From the NCBI GenBank assembly GCA_025057615.1, contig JANXBF010000004.1, forward strand, positions 1 to 61,325: a stretch of DNA of 61,325 nt, written 5' to 3'. This DNA is from Candidatus Calescibacterium sp. GTDB taxonomy: Bacteria > DRYD01. Shown here one piece after another: positions 1 to 10,270 of this stretch. Every line of letters begins with the position of its first letter. Positions within the stretch are counted from its first letter, which is position 1. Both the position numbers and the translations under genes were made by a program. The notes below the pieces were generated by a model. It had not been told where the DNA came from, searched no databases, and was given only the letters and a program-made list of their open reading frames with translations.

Positions 1-298
1 ATTGATAAATTGCAATATTTTTTACAATTTTTACCAAAATTTTTAGAGGAATTTTTCACCTTTTTGGTTAATATAAAAAACTTATGAATTAATCTTATTA
101 ATTTTTAGAACTTTTTTAGAATAGTTTGTTTTGTCAATAATCATAAAAATTTAATGATCTTACAATTATTTAAATTAATTATTTTACAACGAAATTAATA
201 TAAAATTTATCCAATTTGAAGGTATACAGTTTAAAATGTGAAAAAATAGAAAATGAAAACTATTTTATGATTAATTATTTAGTTGGGAGGTTAATGGA

Positions 299-538
299 AT
301 GAGTAAGCTTGCTTATTTTGTATTTGGATTTTTTGCTGGAGTTTTAACAATTTATTTAATTATCAGTTTTACCGTTAATGCGAGTGATAATTCTGCATAT
401 TGGTTGAAAATTATAGATTCACGTTTGGAATATATTGAAAAGAGAACTACCAGGATAGAAGAGAAATTAGATACAATGAATAAGAACTTCGAAAAAGTCA
501 GGGAATACGATAAAATTAGGGTGAAAATTTCCAATTGA
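299..538 (+). CDS. Small membrane-anchored protein with C-terminal coiled-coil, unknown function
   Basis: N-terminal hydrophobic segment then charged helical tail; SD GGGAGG upstream. Confidence 0.6.
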   Translation: MSKLAYFVFGFFAGVLTIYLIISFTVNASDNSAYWLKIIDSRLEYIEKRTTRIEEKLDTMNKNFEKVREYDKIRVKISN

Positions 539-588
539 TAACTCTATATAATATAATTAAAAAATACCATTTTTAGGAGGTATACTTT

Positions 589-1593
589 ATGCAAGATTTA
601 ATATTACTTTCCCATGGTAGTGGTGGGGAATCAATGAGAAAACTCATAGAATTGGAGTTTTTAAAACATTTTTCTAATCCTATACTTGATGAACTTTTGG
701 ATTCTGGTATTTTTGAACTTTCCGGAAAGTTGGCTATGACGACTGATTCTTACGTAATTAGTCCAATATTCTTTAAAAATGGTGATATTGGTAAGTTATC
801 AGTTTTCGGAACTATTAATGATTTGTGTGTAGTAGGTGCAAAACCTTTATTTTTATCATTAAGCTTTATTTTTGAGGAGGGATTTCCAATTAAAGAACTA
901 AAAAAAATACTTAATTCTATATCTACTTCTGCTGTTGAAGCAAATGTTAAAATTATTACAGGTGATACAAAAGTAGTGGAAAAAAACAAAGGTGATAAGA
1001 TATTTATTAATACCACTGGTATAGGAGTAATAGAAGAACAGCGAGATTGGAGGAATAGAAAAATCCAAAAAGATGATTTTGTTATTGTTAGTGGATCCAT
1101 AGGAGAACACGGACTATATATCATGTTGGAAAGGTTAGGAGTTGAAACTGACCAAGAAGTGCAGTCTGATCTGGCTAACCTTAGTCATATGATTCTTGGT
1201 ATGCTTGATAATTTCGATGGAGTAAAATTTATCAGAGATGCTACTAGGGGTGGAGTTGCAACTGTACTAAATGAAATTAGTCATAAATACCACGCCGAAA
1301 TTGAAGTATACGAAGAGGACATACCTGTTAAAGAATGGGTTAGAAATGCTTCCGAAGTTTTGGGTATAGACCCTCTCTATGCTGCCAATGAGGGTAAGGC
1401 GGTAATTGTTGCTAACCCAGAACAAGCCCCAAAAATAATTGAATATCTCCAAAAATTTGATATTGCTAAGGATGCAAAAATAATAGGAAAAATTAAAGGA
1501 TTTGAAAAACCTAAAACTTACTTGGTTACTAGAATAGGAACAAGAAGGATACTTGAGAGACTCAAAGGTGATATATTACCCAGAATATGCTAG
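589..1593 (+). CDS. hypE: Hydrogenase expression/formation protein HypE
   Basis: LSHGSGGESM N-terminus, AIR-synthase-like body, C-terminal PRIC motif; SD GGAGGT. Confidence 0.93.
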   Translation: MQDLILLSHGSGGESMRKLIELEFLKHFSNPILDELLDSGIFELSGKLAMTTDSYVISPIFFKNGDIGKLSVFGTINDLCVVGAKPLFLSLSFIFEEGFPIKELKKILNSISTSAVEANVKIITGDTKVVEKNKGDKIFINTTGIGVIEEQRDWRNRKIQKDDFVIVSGSIGEHGLYIMLERLGVETDQEVQSDLANLSHMILGMLDNFDGVKFIRDATRGGVATVLNEISHKYHAEIEVYEEDIPVKEWVRNASEVLGIDPLYAANEGKAVIVANPEQAPKIIEYLQKFDIAKDAKIIGKIKGFEKPKTYLVTRIGTRRILERLKGDILPRIC

Positions 1594-1852
1594 TTAAAAG
1601 CCTGAATTTAATGAATATAGATTATTATACCAAAATATTAATCTAAAATAAAAAATAAATGATTAAAAAATATACAAATCAAAAATCTGAAATTTAGATT
1701 GAAAATTTTATAGATTTAGATTACAAAATTATATCCAATAGATTATGAAGGAAGGGGAGCATAAAGTGAAAAAAATATTTCTGTATGAATAGAGAAATTA
1801 AAAGTATTTATTATTCTCTTTTGGATAAAGAAAGGATATTTATAAAAAACGT

Positions 1853-3736
1853 ATGCTATCATATTATGATAAATCAAAACTAATAGAATTATTGTTTGAT
1901 GTAATCGAAACTAAGGGTGAAATAACAAAAGATGATATAATTTCTATTTCTGAGCAATTGTGTATGCCTCCCAATGAAGTTTGGGCAATTGCTTCTTTTT
2001 ACAATGAGTTCAGAGATAAAAAGAATTCAAAAACTGTCTATGTTTGTTTTGGTACCTCTTGTATAGAAAGGGGTTCAAAAGAAATATTCCATGCTCTTAA
2101 AGAATATGGTTTTGATGTTCGCAAATCATATTGTTTTAAAAAGTGTGCTCAATCACCAGTTATCAAAACAAAAAGTAAATATATTTTGAAGTCAGATATT
2201 TCTAAGATTGAGAAAGCCACTAATTTAGACAATTACCTACCAGAAAAGGTTGAACAAGAAAAAATTGAAAATCAAAATGTTTCTTATAAAACGAAAATTA
2301 AAATAAAGAGATGTATAGCTGGGAATTGCTTACACCATAACATAAATATTGATAAAAATTATTTTGATCTGGAGAATTGTGGATGTTTGGGATTTTGTGG
2401 ATATGGACCAGTAGGTATAATAAACCAAAGAGTTTACAACATTAATTCCCAATTATTGGAAGATCTTAAAAATTCATCCGATATTCAGAAATATCAAAGT
2501 TTTACTTTTAACAGAGATAATAAGATTATTACGAAGTACCATGATTTGATTGACCCACTGGATATAAATACATATCTTAATGTTGGTGGATTTGAGGCAT
2601 TAAAAAGGGCAATGAATATGGAAAAAGAAGAGATAATAAGAATCGCTAAAGAAGCGGGTATAAGAGGTAAGGGAGGGGCTGCTTTTCCCCTACATATTAA
2701 ATTAAAGGGTGTTTCTGAACAACATGTATATCCCAAATACGTGGTTGCTAATCTTGAAGAAGGCGAGGTTTCTTCATATTGTAACATTATTTTGGCAGAG
2801 TCTAATCCTTTCATAATAATCGAGGGAATGACAATAGCAGCTTATGTTGTTGGCGCTTCCTATGGTTATATCTTTGTAAACTATAAAGCCACTGAAGCTA
2901 TAGAACGTCTGAAAAACGCTATCCAGCAAGCTAAAAGGCATGGGTTCCTTGGTAAATTAACCCCAGAATTTGAATTTGATATAGAGATTAGAAGATCCCC
3001 AAGTGCTTATATAGCAGGTGAAGAAACTGCTATGCTTGAGGTTATCGAAGGTAAAAAGGCTATGCCAAGGAACAGACCACCCTTCCCATTTCAGCAAGGT
3101 CTATTTGGAAAACCAACTTTAATAAATAATGTTGAGACTTTGGCAGCTTTGGCTTGTGCAGTATTATATGGTCCCGAGGAATTTAAAAAATTCGGTACAT
3201 CAAGTTCTGTCGGAACCAAAATGATTTCACTTTCTGGAAATGTAAATAACCCATGTGTTACTGAAGTTCCATACAACATAAAAATTGGAGAAATAATCCA
3301 AAAATATGGTATGGGATTTAGAGATACAAATAAGGGTTTCTTAATTGGTGGACCTTCTGGAGGAGTATTAGACAACAGAGCTATTGAATTGAAATACACT
3401 TATGAAGATATACAAGAAACTGGAGCTATGCTCGGTTCAGGCGCAATATTCGCCATACCATCTTCTATGTCTATTCCTGAACTTGTAAAGGACTTAATGG
3501 AATTTTTTGCAGATGAGAGTTGTGGACAATGTATTCCCTGTAGAGTTGGGACGGTAAAAATTAAAGAGATACTGCAAAAATTAATAGATGAAGGTAAGTT
3601 TGATGAAAAGATAGAAGAAATATCAAACACTGTGATCTACGGAAGTTTATGTGGTCTAGGACAGGCAGCACCTATCCCTCTGTTAACAGCTCTGAAAAAT
3701 TTCAAAAATGAGTTCTTACAACTACAAAAAGTTTAA
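1853..3736 (+). CDS. NuoE/thioredoxin-like [2Fe-2S]/NuoF fusion; diaphorase subunit of NADH dehydrogenase or NAD-linked hydrogenase (HoxF-like)
   Basis: NuoE-like Cys motifs (VCFGTSC...CFKKC), second [2Fe-2S] set (CIAGNC...CGCLGFC), NuoF body GIRGKGGAAFP, SAYIAGEETAMLEVIEG, ESCGQCIPCRVGT. Confidence 0.9.
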   Translation: MLSYYDKSKLIELLFDVIETKGEITKDDIISISEQLCMPPNEVWAIASFYNEFRDKKNSKTVYVCFGTSCIERGSKEIFHALKEYGFDVRKSYCFKKCAQSPVIKTKSKYILKSDISKIEKATNLDNYLPEKVEQEKIENQNVSYKTKIKIKRCIAGNCLHHNINIDKNYFDLENCGCLGFCGYGPVGIINQRVYNINSQLLEDLKNSSDIQKYQSFTFNRDNKIITKYHDLIDPLDINTYLNVGGFEALKRAMNMEKEEIIRIAKEAGIRGKGGAAFPLHIKLKGVSEQHVYPKYVVANLEEGEVSSYCNIILAESNPFIIIEGMTIAAYVVGASYGYIFVNYKATEAIERLKNAIQQAKRHGFLGKLTPEFEFDIEIRRSPSAYIAGEETAMLEVIEGKKAMPRNRPPFPFQQGLFGKPTLINNVETLAALACAVLYGPEEFKKFGTSSSVGTKMISLSGNVNNPCVTEVPYNIKIGEIIQKYGMGFRDTNKGFLIGGPSGGVLDNRAIELKYTYEDIQETGAMLGSGAIFAIPSSMSIPELVKDLMEFFADESCGQCIPCRVGTVKIKEILQKLIDEGKFDEKIEEISNTVIYGSLCGLGQAAPIPLLTALKNFKNEFLQLQKV

Positions 3737-5053
3737 TCAGGCTTTTATTACATTTGGATAACTACCTTTTATTAAATTTCTAGTATCAATTACTATCTTT
3801 GAATTGTTTACAATTAGTTCGGGATCGTATGATGAATGATCAGTTATTATCAACACGGTATCATAGCTTTGTAAATTTTTTGCTGTTAGTTCTATGGATT
3901 TCTGATTGAACCTATATTTTCTGAATTCTTTCAACTCTGGTATATATGGATCATTATAATCTACCATGCAGTTGTACTTTTTTAGGAGTATATCAATTAT
4001 TTTGAGTGCTGGTGACTCTCTAGCATCATCAACATCTTTTTTGTAGGCAACACCTAATATTAAAATTTTGCTCCCAAAAATTGATTTATTGTTTTTATTT
4101 AATACTTCTATTAACTTTTGTATTATAAAATAAGGCATTTGAGTATTTATTTCACCTGCCAATTCTATGAATTTCGTATTGACATCATATTCTTTGGCCT
4201 TCCATGTCAAATAAAATGGATCTATAGGTATACAATGTCCTCCCAATCCTGGGCCTGGGTAGAAAGGTTGGAATCCAAAGGGTTTTGTCTTTGCTGCTTC
4301 TATAACTTCCCAAATATCTATTCCCATTTTATCAAATACTATTTTTAATTCGTTAACTAATGCAATATTAACAGATCTGTAAATATTCTCCAATAATTTT
4401 GCTGCTTCTGCTACCTTTGGTTTTGATACCTCTATCACTTTTTCTACTACCTGCTCATAGAGAGTTTTTATTATCTTAGTACAATTTGGCGTGCATCCAC
4501 TAACTAGCTTGGGAATATTTGAAAATGAGTAGTCTTTGTTTCCAGGGTCTTCTCTCTCAGGAGAGAACCCTAAGAAAAATTCTTTTCCCACTTCTAATCC
4601 AGTTTGTTCTAATATATTTTTTAAATCTTCTTCTGTTGTTCCCGGATAGGTTGTTGATTCCAATATTATAGTTTGATATTTTTTTAGATTATCTCTTATT
4701 GTTTTTGTAGTATTAAAAACATATGTCATATCTGGGTTTCTGTGCTTGTCAAGTGGAGTTGGAACAGCTATGATTATGAAATCCACATCCTGTAGTTTTG
4801 AAAAGTCTGTGGTTGCTGTGTAGTAATCTTTTATACTTTCTAAATGCTCAGAAGAAATATGTTTTATGTAACTTTTATTCTGATTTATCTGTTCTATTTT
4901 TTTTTTGTCTATGTCAAAACCAATTACTTGAAATTTCTTCTTAGCGAAATTTATTAGTATTGGTAAACCAACATATCCAAGACCTATTATTCCAACTTTT
5001 ACTTTTCTGGTTTTTATTTTATCTACTATTTCTTGAACTATATTTTTTGTCAT
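3737..5053 (-). CDS. Nucleotide sugar dehydrogenase (UDP-N-acetylglucosamine/mannosamine 6-dehydrogenase type)
   Basis: GIIGLGYVGLPI Rossmann motif, PGPGLGGHCIPIDPFYL active-site Cys region, GVAYKKDVDDARESPALKI. Confidence 0.9.
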   Translation of the reverse strand: MTKNIVQEIVDKIKTRKVKVGIIGLGYVGLPILINFAKKKFQVIGFDIDKKKIEQINQNKSYIKHISSEHLESIKDYYTATTDFSKLQDVDFIIIAVPTPLDKHRNPDMTYVFNTTKTIRDNLKKYQTIILESTTYPGTTEEDLKNILEQTGLEVGKEFFLGFSPEREDPGNKDYSFSNIPKLVSGCTPNCTKIIKTLYEQVVEKVIEVSKPKVAEAAKLLENIYRSVNIALVNELKIVFDKMGIDIWEVIEAAKTKPFGFQPFYPGPGLGGHCIPIDPFYLTWKAKEYDVNTKFIELAGEINTQMPYFIIQKLIEVLNKNNKSIFGSKILILGVAYKKDVDDARESPALKIIDILLKKYNCMVDYNDPYIPELKEFRKYRFNQKSIELTAKNLQSYDTVLIITDHSSYDPELIVNNSKIVIDTRNLIKGSYPNVIKA

Positions 5054-5114
5054 CTTCTTTATTTTTATAGGTTCTATAAATTTATGTTTTTACCCTTTAT
5101 AAATTGCAAGGTAT

Positions 5115-5513
5115 TTAAGTTTTTTTTAATATTAGTAAGCATGTCGATATTGTGTATTCTCTTTCGTGACTTATACTTAGTTGGATGTCAAAGTTTGTAG
5201 TTCCCAGTATTTTCTCTATCTTTTCTGAAATAACTTGATCCAATTCAACAGTAGAATCATGATTTATGGATATTTGATTGAAATTCAGTTTGTATTTTAC
5301 TGCTTTAGTTATAGATTCTTTAGCGCAGAACCTTCCGGCTATGAATTCCAATTTCCTATTTATATTTTTAATTCTTTTAAAAGTTTGCATTTCTTTATCA
5401 CTCAGAATCCTTTTTATAAAGGAAATATTTTTAATATTTTTTTTTATTCTTTCATTTTTCAATATATCTGTTCCTATGGTTATAACGAGATTTTCTGTAT
5501 TTCGTAATTCCAT
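5115..5513 (-). CDS. acpS: Holo-[acyl-carrier-protein] synthase
   Basis: IGTDILKNERI, RFCAKESITKAV, LSISHEREYTIS motifs. Confidence 0.9.
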   Translation of the reverse strand: MELRNTENLVITIGTDILKNERIKKNIKNISFIKRILSDKEMQTFKRIKNINRKLEFIAGRFCAKESITKAVKYKLNFNQISINHDSTVELDQVISEKIEKILGTTNFDIQLSISHEREYTISTCLLILKKT

Positions 5514-6490
5514 ACTGATAATAAGATATCTTCCAATTTATATTTAGGTTGGAATCCGAGTTTATTCTTTATCTTCTCTGCTTGTGCTACTAATATTGGA
5601 ACATCCCCTTCTCTTCTGTTGTCAATAGTATACCTGAATTTATGATGAATTTTTTTATTGAAAATCTCCATTGATTTGTTAACAACTTCTAAAACTGAGT
5701 ATCCTTTGTTTATTCCTATATTGAATGTTTCATTTTCTATTTCTTCATTGAGGAGTTTTTCCATACATAGTAGATGTGATTCTACTAAATCTTCAATATG
5801 AATGAAGTCTCTTATACACGTGCCATCAGGTGTGGGAAAGTCATTACCAAATATTTTGAAAATTTTTCCCTCTATTAGAGACTTTATAAGTAGTGGTATT
5901 AAATGTGTTTCTGGGTTGTGTTCTTCTCCAAGATGACCAATTGTTCCAGCAGGATTGAAATATCTCAAATTTATGAAATTTAATCCCTTCTGTGAATATT
6001 TGGATATTATATCTTCTGATATTTTTTTTGAAAGAGCATAAGAAGATTGTGGGTTGAGAGGATGATTCTCGTCTATTGGAATATATTTTGCTTGACCATA
6101 TACACTTGCACTTGAAGAAAATATTAAGTTGTTTATCTCGTATTTATTCATTAAATCCAACAGATTGAGTGTTGAGGTAATATTATTATGAAGATATTTG
6201 TGGATTTCCTTCTCAGATTCTGATACTATTGTATAAGCTGCGAAGTGGATAACACTATCTATCCTTAAACTCTTCGTATTAAGATGTTCAAATAATTCAT
6301 TAAAATCAGTATAGTTACACATATCAATTTTATAAAATTCGATATTTTTGGGATAATTTAGTTTTAATTTTTCTAAATTTGAAGTTTCTTGTTTATCAAT
6401 TATAATACATTTGGCATTGTATTTTTGAATTATTTTAAAGGTTGTACAGCTTCCTATGTATCCTGCTCCTCCTGTAATAAGGATATTCAT
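5480..6490 (-). CDS. galE: UDP-glucose 4-epimerase
   Basis: GGAGYIGS Rossmann, SSSASVYG, YALSK catalytic motif, RYFNPAGT, GTCIRDFIHIEDL. Confidence 0.93.
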   Translation of the reverse strand: MNILITGGAGYIGSCTTFKIIQKYNAKCIIIDKQETSNLEKLKLNYPKNIEFYKIDMCNYTDFNELFEHLNTKSLRIDSVIHFAAYTIVSESEKEIHKYLHNNITSTLNLLDLMNKYEINNLIFSSSASVYGQAKYIPIDENHPLNPQSSYALSKKISEDIISKYSQKGLNFINLRYFNPAGTIGHLGEEHNPETHLIPLLIKSLIEGKIFKIFGNDFPTPDGTCIRDFIHIEDLVESHLLCMEKLLNEEIENETFNIGINKGYSVLEVVNKSMEIFNKKIHHKFRYTIDNRREGDVPILVAQAEKIKNKLGFQPKYKLEDILLSVWNYEIQKISL

Positions 6491-7788
6491 ACTTGTGTCG
6501 AGGCAACTGCGAAGTTACCTTTATCCTCCTCTATCCCTGTTAATTTTAATTTCAAATATTTTGGTGTTCCTTGATACTGGGTTTTTACTCTTATAAAATT
6601 ATGAGTATATCCATATCCATTTTCTTCTAACAATACTTCATAATGTTTACCAATTCTTGATTTTATGAATTCCTTGCTCTGTTGTAAACTAATATTCATT
6701 AATATTCTTTCGTATTCTTTAACTTGATTGTAATCTATTTTTATATGTCTCATTTTTTGATAAGCATAAGTATATGGTCTAAAAGAGAAGGGAAATATAT
6801 GTATCCTGTGAAATCTGGCCTGTTTCACTGCTTTTATAGTCTCTTCAAAATCTTTTTCGGTTTCTGTTGGAAAACCAACAATTATATCTGTTGTTATACC
6901 TAAATCAGGTATATTTTTATATAGATACTCGACTATATCCATGTATTGTTCTATTGTATAGTTTCTTTTCATTAGTTTAAGGATTCTATTGCTTCCACTT
7001 TGTAAAGAAAGGTGTAAAAATTTGCATATTTTGTCATTTGTAGCCATTATTTCTATCAATTCATTATCTATTGTTATCAAGTCCATTGAGCTTAATCTTA
7101 TTCTTGAATTTTCGGGTATGAGTGGTGTTATAGATTTCAATAGTTTTGCCAAAGAAGTGTTTATATCTAATCCATACTCTCCTAAACATATTCCCGTTAA
7201 TGTTATTTCAGCTCCTATATCGGGATTATTTCTTATAGTTTGTGAAATTGATATTATTTCTTTTTGAACTTCTTCTATTCTTTTACTCCTGCTTCTACCT
7301 CTGGTAAATGGTATTATGCAAAAAGAACAAAAGTGATTACACCCATCTTGAACCTTAATGTAATATTTGAATCTATTAATTTTAAAACCATTATTTTTTA
7401 CGGAATAATCTGTAGTTTTTAGCTGATTTTCTATAATTTCTATAACTTTTTCTTTTTGAGTTGATGGTATTATATAGATATTTTCACTTTTTTCTAAATA
7501 GTCTGGTGGTAGTATTTTTTGTTTTACTTCTTCAATAAGTGCTTTGTTGAGGGGAACTATACAACCCGTAATGAACAATTTTGAGTCCGGGTTAGATGAG
7601 AAAACTTTTCTTATTAATCTGAATGATTCTTTTTCAGCTTTATGTGTTACTGCACAGGTATTAAAAATTATAATATCTGCTTTGCCATCTTTGGAATTTT
7701 CTAGACCCATTTTTAATAGTCTATCTTCAAAAAATTCCATTTCCGCTTGATTAACTCTACATCCTAAATAATAAGTGCTGAACTTCAT
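6487..7788 (-). CDS. mtaB: tRNA (N6-L-threonylcarbamoyladenosine(37)-C2)-methylthiotransferase MtaB
   Basis: YYLGCRVNQAEME N-terminus, NTCAVTHKAE, radical SAM CNHFCSFC, HIFPFSFRPYTYA. Confidence 0.9.
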   Translation of the reverse strand: MKFSTYYLGCRVNQAEMEFFEDRLLKMGLENSKDGKADIIIFNTCAVTHKAEKESFRLIRKVFSSNPDSKLFITGCIVPLNKALIEEVKQKILPPDYLEKSENIYIIPSTQKEKVIEIIENQLKTTDYSVKNNGFKINRFKYYIKVQDGCNHFCSFCIIPFTRGRSRSKRIEEVQKEIISISQTIRNNPDIGAEITLTGICLGEYGLDINTSLAKLLKSITPLIPENSRIRLSSMDLITIDNELIEIMATNDKICKFLHLSLQSGSNRILKLMKRNYTIEQYMDIVEYLYKNIPDLGITTDIIVGFPTETEKDFEETIKAVKQARFHRIHIFPFSFRPYTYAYQKMRHIKIDYNQVKEYERILMNISLQQSKEFIKSRIGKHYEVLLEENGYGYTHNFIRVKTQYQGTPKYLKLKLTGIEEDKGNFAVASTQV

Positions 7789-7902
7789 ATATTTATAATC
7801 CTACACTAAAAAATAAAAATCCTCTGTATTGTATGTTAAATAGTACTAAACCTAATGTCTTACAAAAAACGAATGAAATTAGTCTTTCTACGAAACTATA
7901 AT

Positions 7903-8988
7903 TTATCTTTTGATATTTACAATATATATGTTGTTTTTATTAAAACAGAAAAAACTATTATTACTGACTATTCCAAAATTGACAGAATTCATATCTGGTA
8001 ATTCCAGAGGAATGAGTGTTTTTTCATTAATATTAAAAATTTGGAACTTTATCTTCCTTTTTTCCAATGAACTGAAAAGCACCTCATTTTCAGACAAGAA
8101 CTTTGCCTGTATGAATTTTTCATTTTCAATATGTATTCTATCGTTATTTTTGTAATCAAATATGGTTAATTTACTCTTGTTATTTTCAATCGTTGAAATA
8201 AGAAGGTATTTTTTATTTACGTCGAAGAGATTATTTGTAACTAACGGAATTTCTGTAGTGATATTTTCAATAGATCTTTTATTAGTATACTGTTCACTAG
8301 TTATAATATTGTATAGTTTATTGTTTTTTATTAAGCCAATAAAGATATTTGAAGGATAATTTATCATCATTTGGTATGGTTGATCTTTAAAGAAAACCGA
8401 TATTGAGTAGAGAGAAAAATAGGGGATTATTTTCAATGAGTTATTTTCATTTTCTATTTTACATATTACCACATCTTCACTAATTTCTTTTTGTTTTTTT
8501 AGATCCATTGTTAAAAAGATATCATTATTTGCAGACTTTATTAGTTTACTATCCAATGTAATTATGAAATTTTCTTCACCTTGTCTTATTTGATTATTGT
8601 ATATTTTAGAAATTTTATGGTTTTTATAATCAAAAAAATATATATCCACTGGCTTCCAAGAAATAATGTAAGCATTTCCGTCTTTATCTATTATACTTTC
8701 TTTGTATCTTACTATTTCAGTGGGTATAATTTTGATAATTTTCTTGTTTTTTGAATCCATGATTGATATGAAATTTTTGTTAAGATTTTTTTCCGATTTA
8801 TCCTGATAAAAAATTAGGATCTTATTATCAGGTAGTATTTTATAATCGTTTATTATATAATCTTGTGAAGGTATTAGTTTGTATATGTGTTCATTGAAAT
8901 TAATATGAATTAACTCTGTGTTAATAGAGAAGCATGAAACCGTGGTTAGCATTATTACAACTATAATAATTAGTAGCTTTTTCAACAT
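7903..8988 (-). CDS. Predicted exported protein, possibly beta-propeller-like, unknown function
   Basis: Signal peptide-like N-terminus (MLKKLLIIIVVIMLTTVSCFS), repetitive beta-rich body. Confidence 0.6.
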   Translation of the reverse strand: MLKKLLIIIVVIMLTTVSCFSINTELIHINFNEHIYKLIPSQDYIINDYKILPDNKILIFYQDKSEKNLNKNFISIMDSKNKKIIKIIPTEIVRYKESIIDKDGNAYIISWKPVDIYFFDYKNHKISKIYNNQIRQGEENFIITLDSKLIKSANNDIFLTMDLKKQKEISEDVVICKIENENNSLKIIPYFSLYSISVFFKDQPYQMMINYPSNIFIGLIKNNKLYNIITSEQYTNKRSIENITTEIPLVTNNLFDVNKKYLLISTIENNKSKLTIFDYKNNDRIHIENEKFIQAKFLSENEVLFSSLEKRKIKFQIFNINEKTLIPLELPDMNSVNFGIVSNNSFFCFNKNNIYIVNIKR

Positions 8989-9080
8989 TTAATAACTACC
9001 TCCTTTTTATTTGTATTATTATCTAGTTATTTTTATTATTTTTTTATCGTGTAGCATCTATTAGAGAAAGATTAAAAACA

Positions 9081-9108
9081 AAAAGGGTGGTTATGTAACC
9101 ACCCTTTT
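9081..9108 (-). terminator. Intrinsic terminator for the exported EF-hand-like gene
   Basis: AAAAGGGTGGTTA-TG-TAACCACCCTTTT perfect inverted repeat 21 nt after the minus-strand stop codon; T-rich on minus strand. Confidence 0.85.
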
Positions 9109-9128
9109 GTGATAGATTCACAATCTTA

Positions 9129-10109
9129 CTACTTTCTAATTGCTTTTACTTGTATTGCAGCTGGCCACCAGTCCCACATTAGATACTTTTTGCCCTCGGT
9201 TGTTTCATAATATGAAACATATTTCCCATTATGATGGGTGGATATTTTGGAAATGTTGTATTCTTGAACAGGTATGAGTTCTCCACTATCTACTTTTGCG
9301 TTCATATTTCTATCAATCCATAACTTAAACCCTTTTAATTCATTACCTTCTATAAATCCATTCTTATCTTTGTCATATCTTTTAAGTTTCTCATATCCAT
9401 CCGAGAATCCACCAGCTGTACCAAAGAGATCCAAAGCAGATTCCACTGTTTTACTTTCGGGAGCTACAAGCAATCCATCGTTAGGACCTACCACCCATTC
9501 AACTAAATCTTTTGTTCCATCACCTGTTATATCAAAGCTTACAATATTTTGTTGAAAGAATTTGGGTGCGTGTGGTAGCCAATACCCATAGGCAACGTCA
9601 ACTTTCTTATTCTTATCCAAGTCTAGTATTATTGGTGAGTAATCGTATACTTGAAGAACTAGTTGATAATCTATACCTTCTGTTATGTGTTTATTTTCTA
9701 TTATGGTAAAATCTCCTTCTTCAAATATGTTTATTTCTGTTCTGATATTTATAATATCTTGTGGCATTGAGTTACCTAAATAAACTCTGCCTGTTACATC
9801 TATGTAATGCCATACGCCATTTGATAATCCTGTTATTGTGTCTAAATAGTTTAGTTCTTCCTGGGTTAAGTTACTCCATGAACCGTAATCTATCCTATCC
9901 CAGTCGTTTCGTAGGAATGTTGGCCCAAGTGCTACTGCAGCCTGACCAGCGACTACTTTATGAACGTTAACATTATAAATATATGTATTTACTTGTTTGG
10001 TAATGTTTAGAGTATCTGTGTTTATTTCACCTTTTTTTATACCTGCGAATGATATTGACATTATTATAAGAGCTATCATAATGAGCCTTAACAATTTCAT
10101 TTTCATCAC
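9129..10109 (-). CDS. Exported protein with EF-hand/calcium-binding-like repeats
   Basis: Signal peptide; SFDITGDGTKDLVEWV, YDKDKNGFIEGNELKGFKLWIDRNMNAKVDSGELI resemble EF-hand repeats of haemolysin-type exported proteins; SD on minus strand (GGAGGTG). Confidence 0.7.
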   Translation of the reverse strand: MMKMKLLRLIMIALIIMSISFAGIKKGEINTDTLNITKQVNTYIYNVNVHKVVAGQAAVALGPTFLRNDWDRIDYGSWSNLTQEELNYLDTITGLSNGVWHYIDVTGRVYLGNSMPQDIINIRTEINIFEEGDFTIIENKHITEGIDYQLVLQVYDYSPIILDLDKNKKVDVAYGYWLPHAPKFFQQNIVSFDITGDGTKDLVEWVVGPNDGLLVAPESKTVESALDLFGTAGGFSDGYEKLKRYDKDKNGFIEGNELKGFKLWIDRNMNAKVDSGELIPVQEYNISKISTHHNGKYVSYYETTEGKKYLMWDWWPAAIQVKAIRK

Positions 10110-10270
10110 CTCCCATAAATTTATTAATATAAATTTTTCTGGATTTGTTAAAAAAAGGTTACAAAAATTGAAAAATAATAGAGCTAAACAATATAAATTT
10201 TAAAATAAAAAAATATAAAAATAAAAGGATGTTTTTGTAAAAAAGAGAACTATTATAAGGTAAGGAAAGG

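Noticed and set aside
750-1124. Antisense ORFs inside hypE, proS, rho, hutU, infB and other genes
   Set aside because: Low-complexity or mirror ORFs opposite well-supported genes, with no recognisable domains.
1600-1760. Possible short repeats (ATTTAGATT-like) in the hypE-NuoEF intergenic region
   Set aside because: Irregular A/T-rich similarity without regular spacing; not a CRISPR or convincing repeat array.
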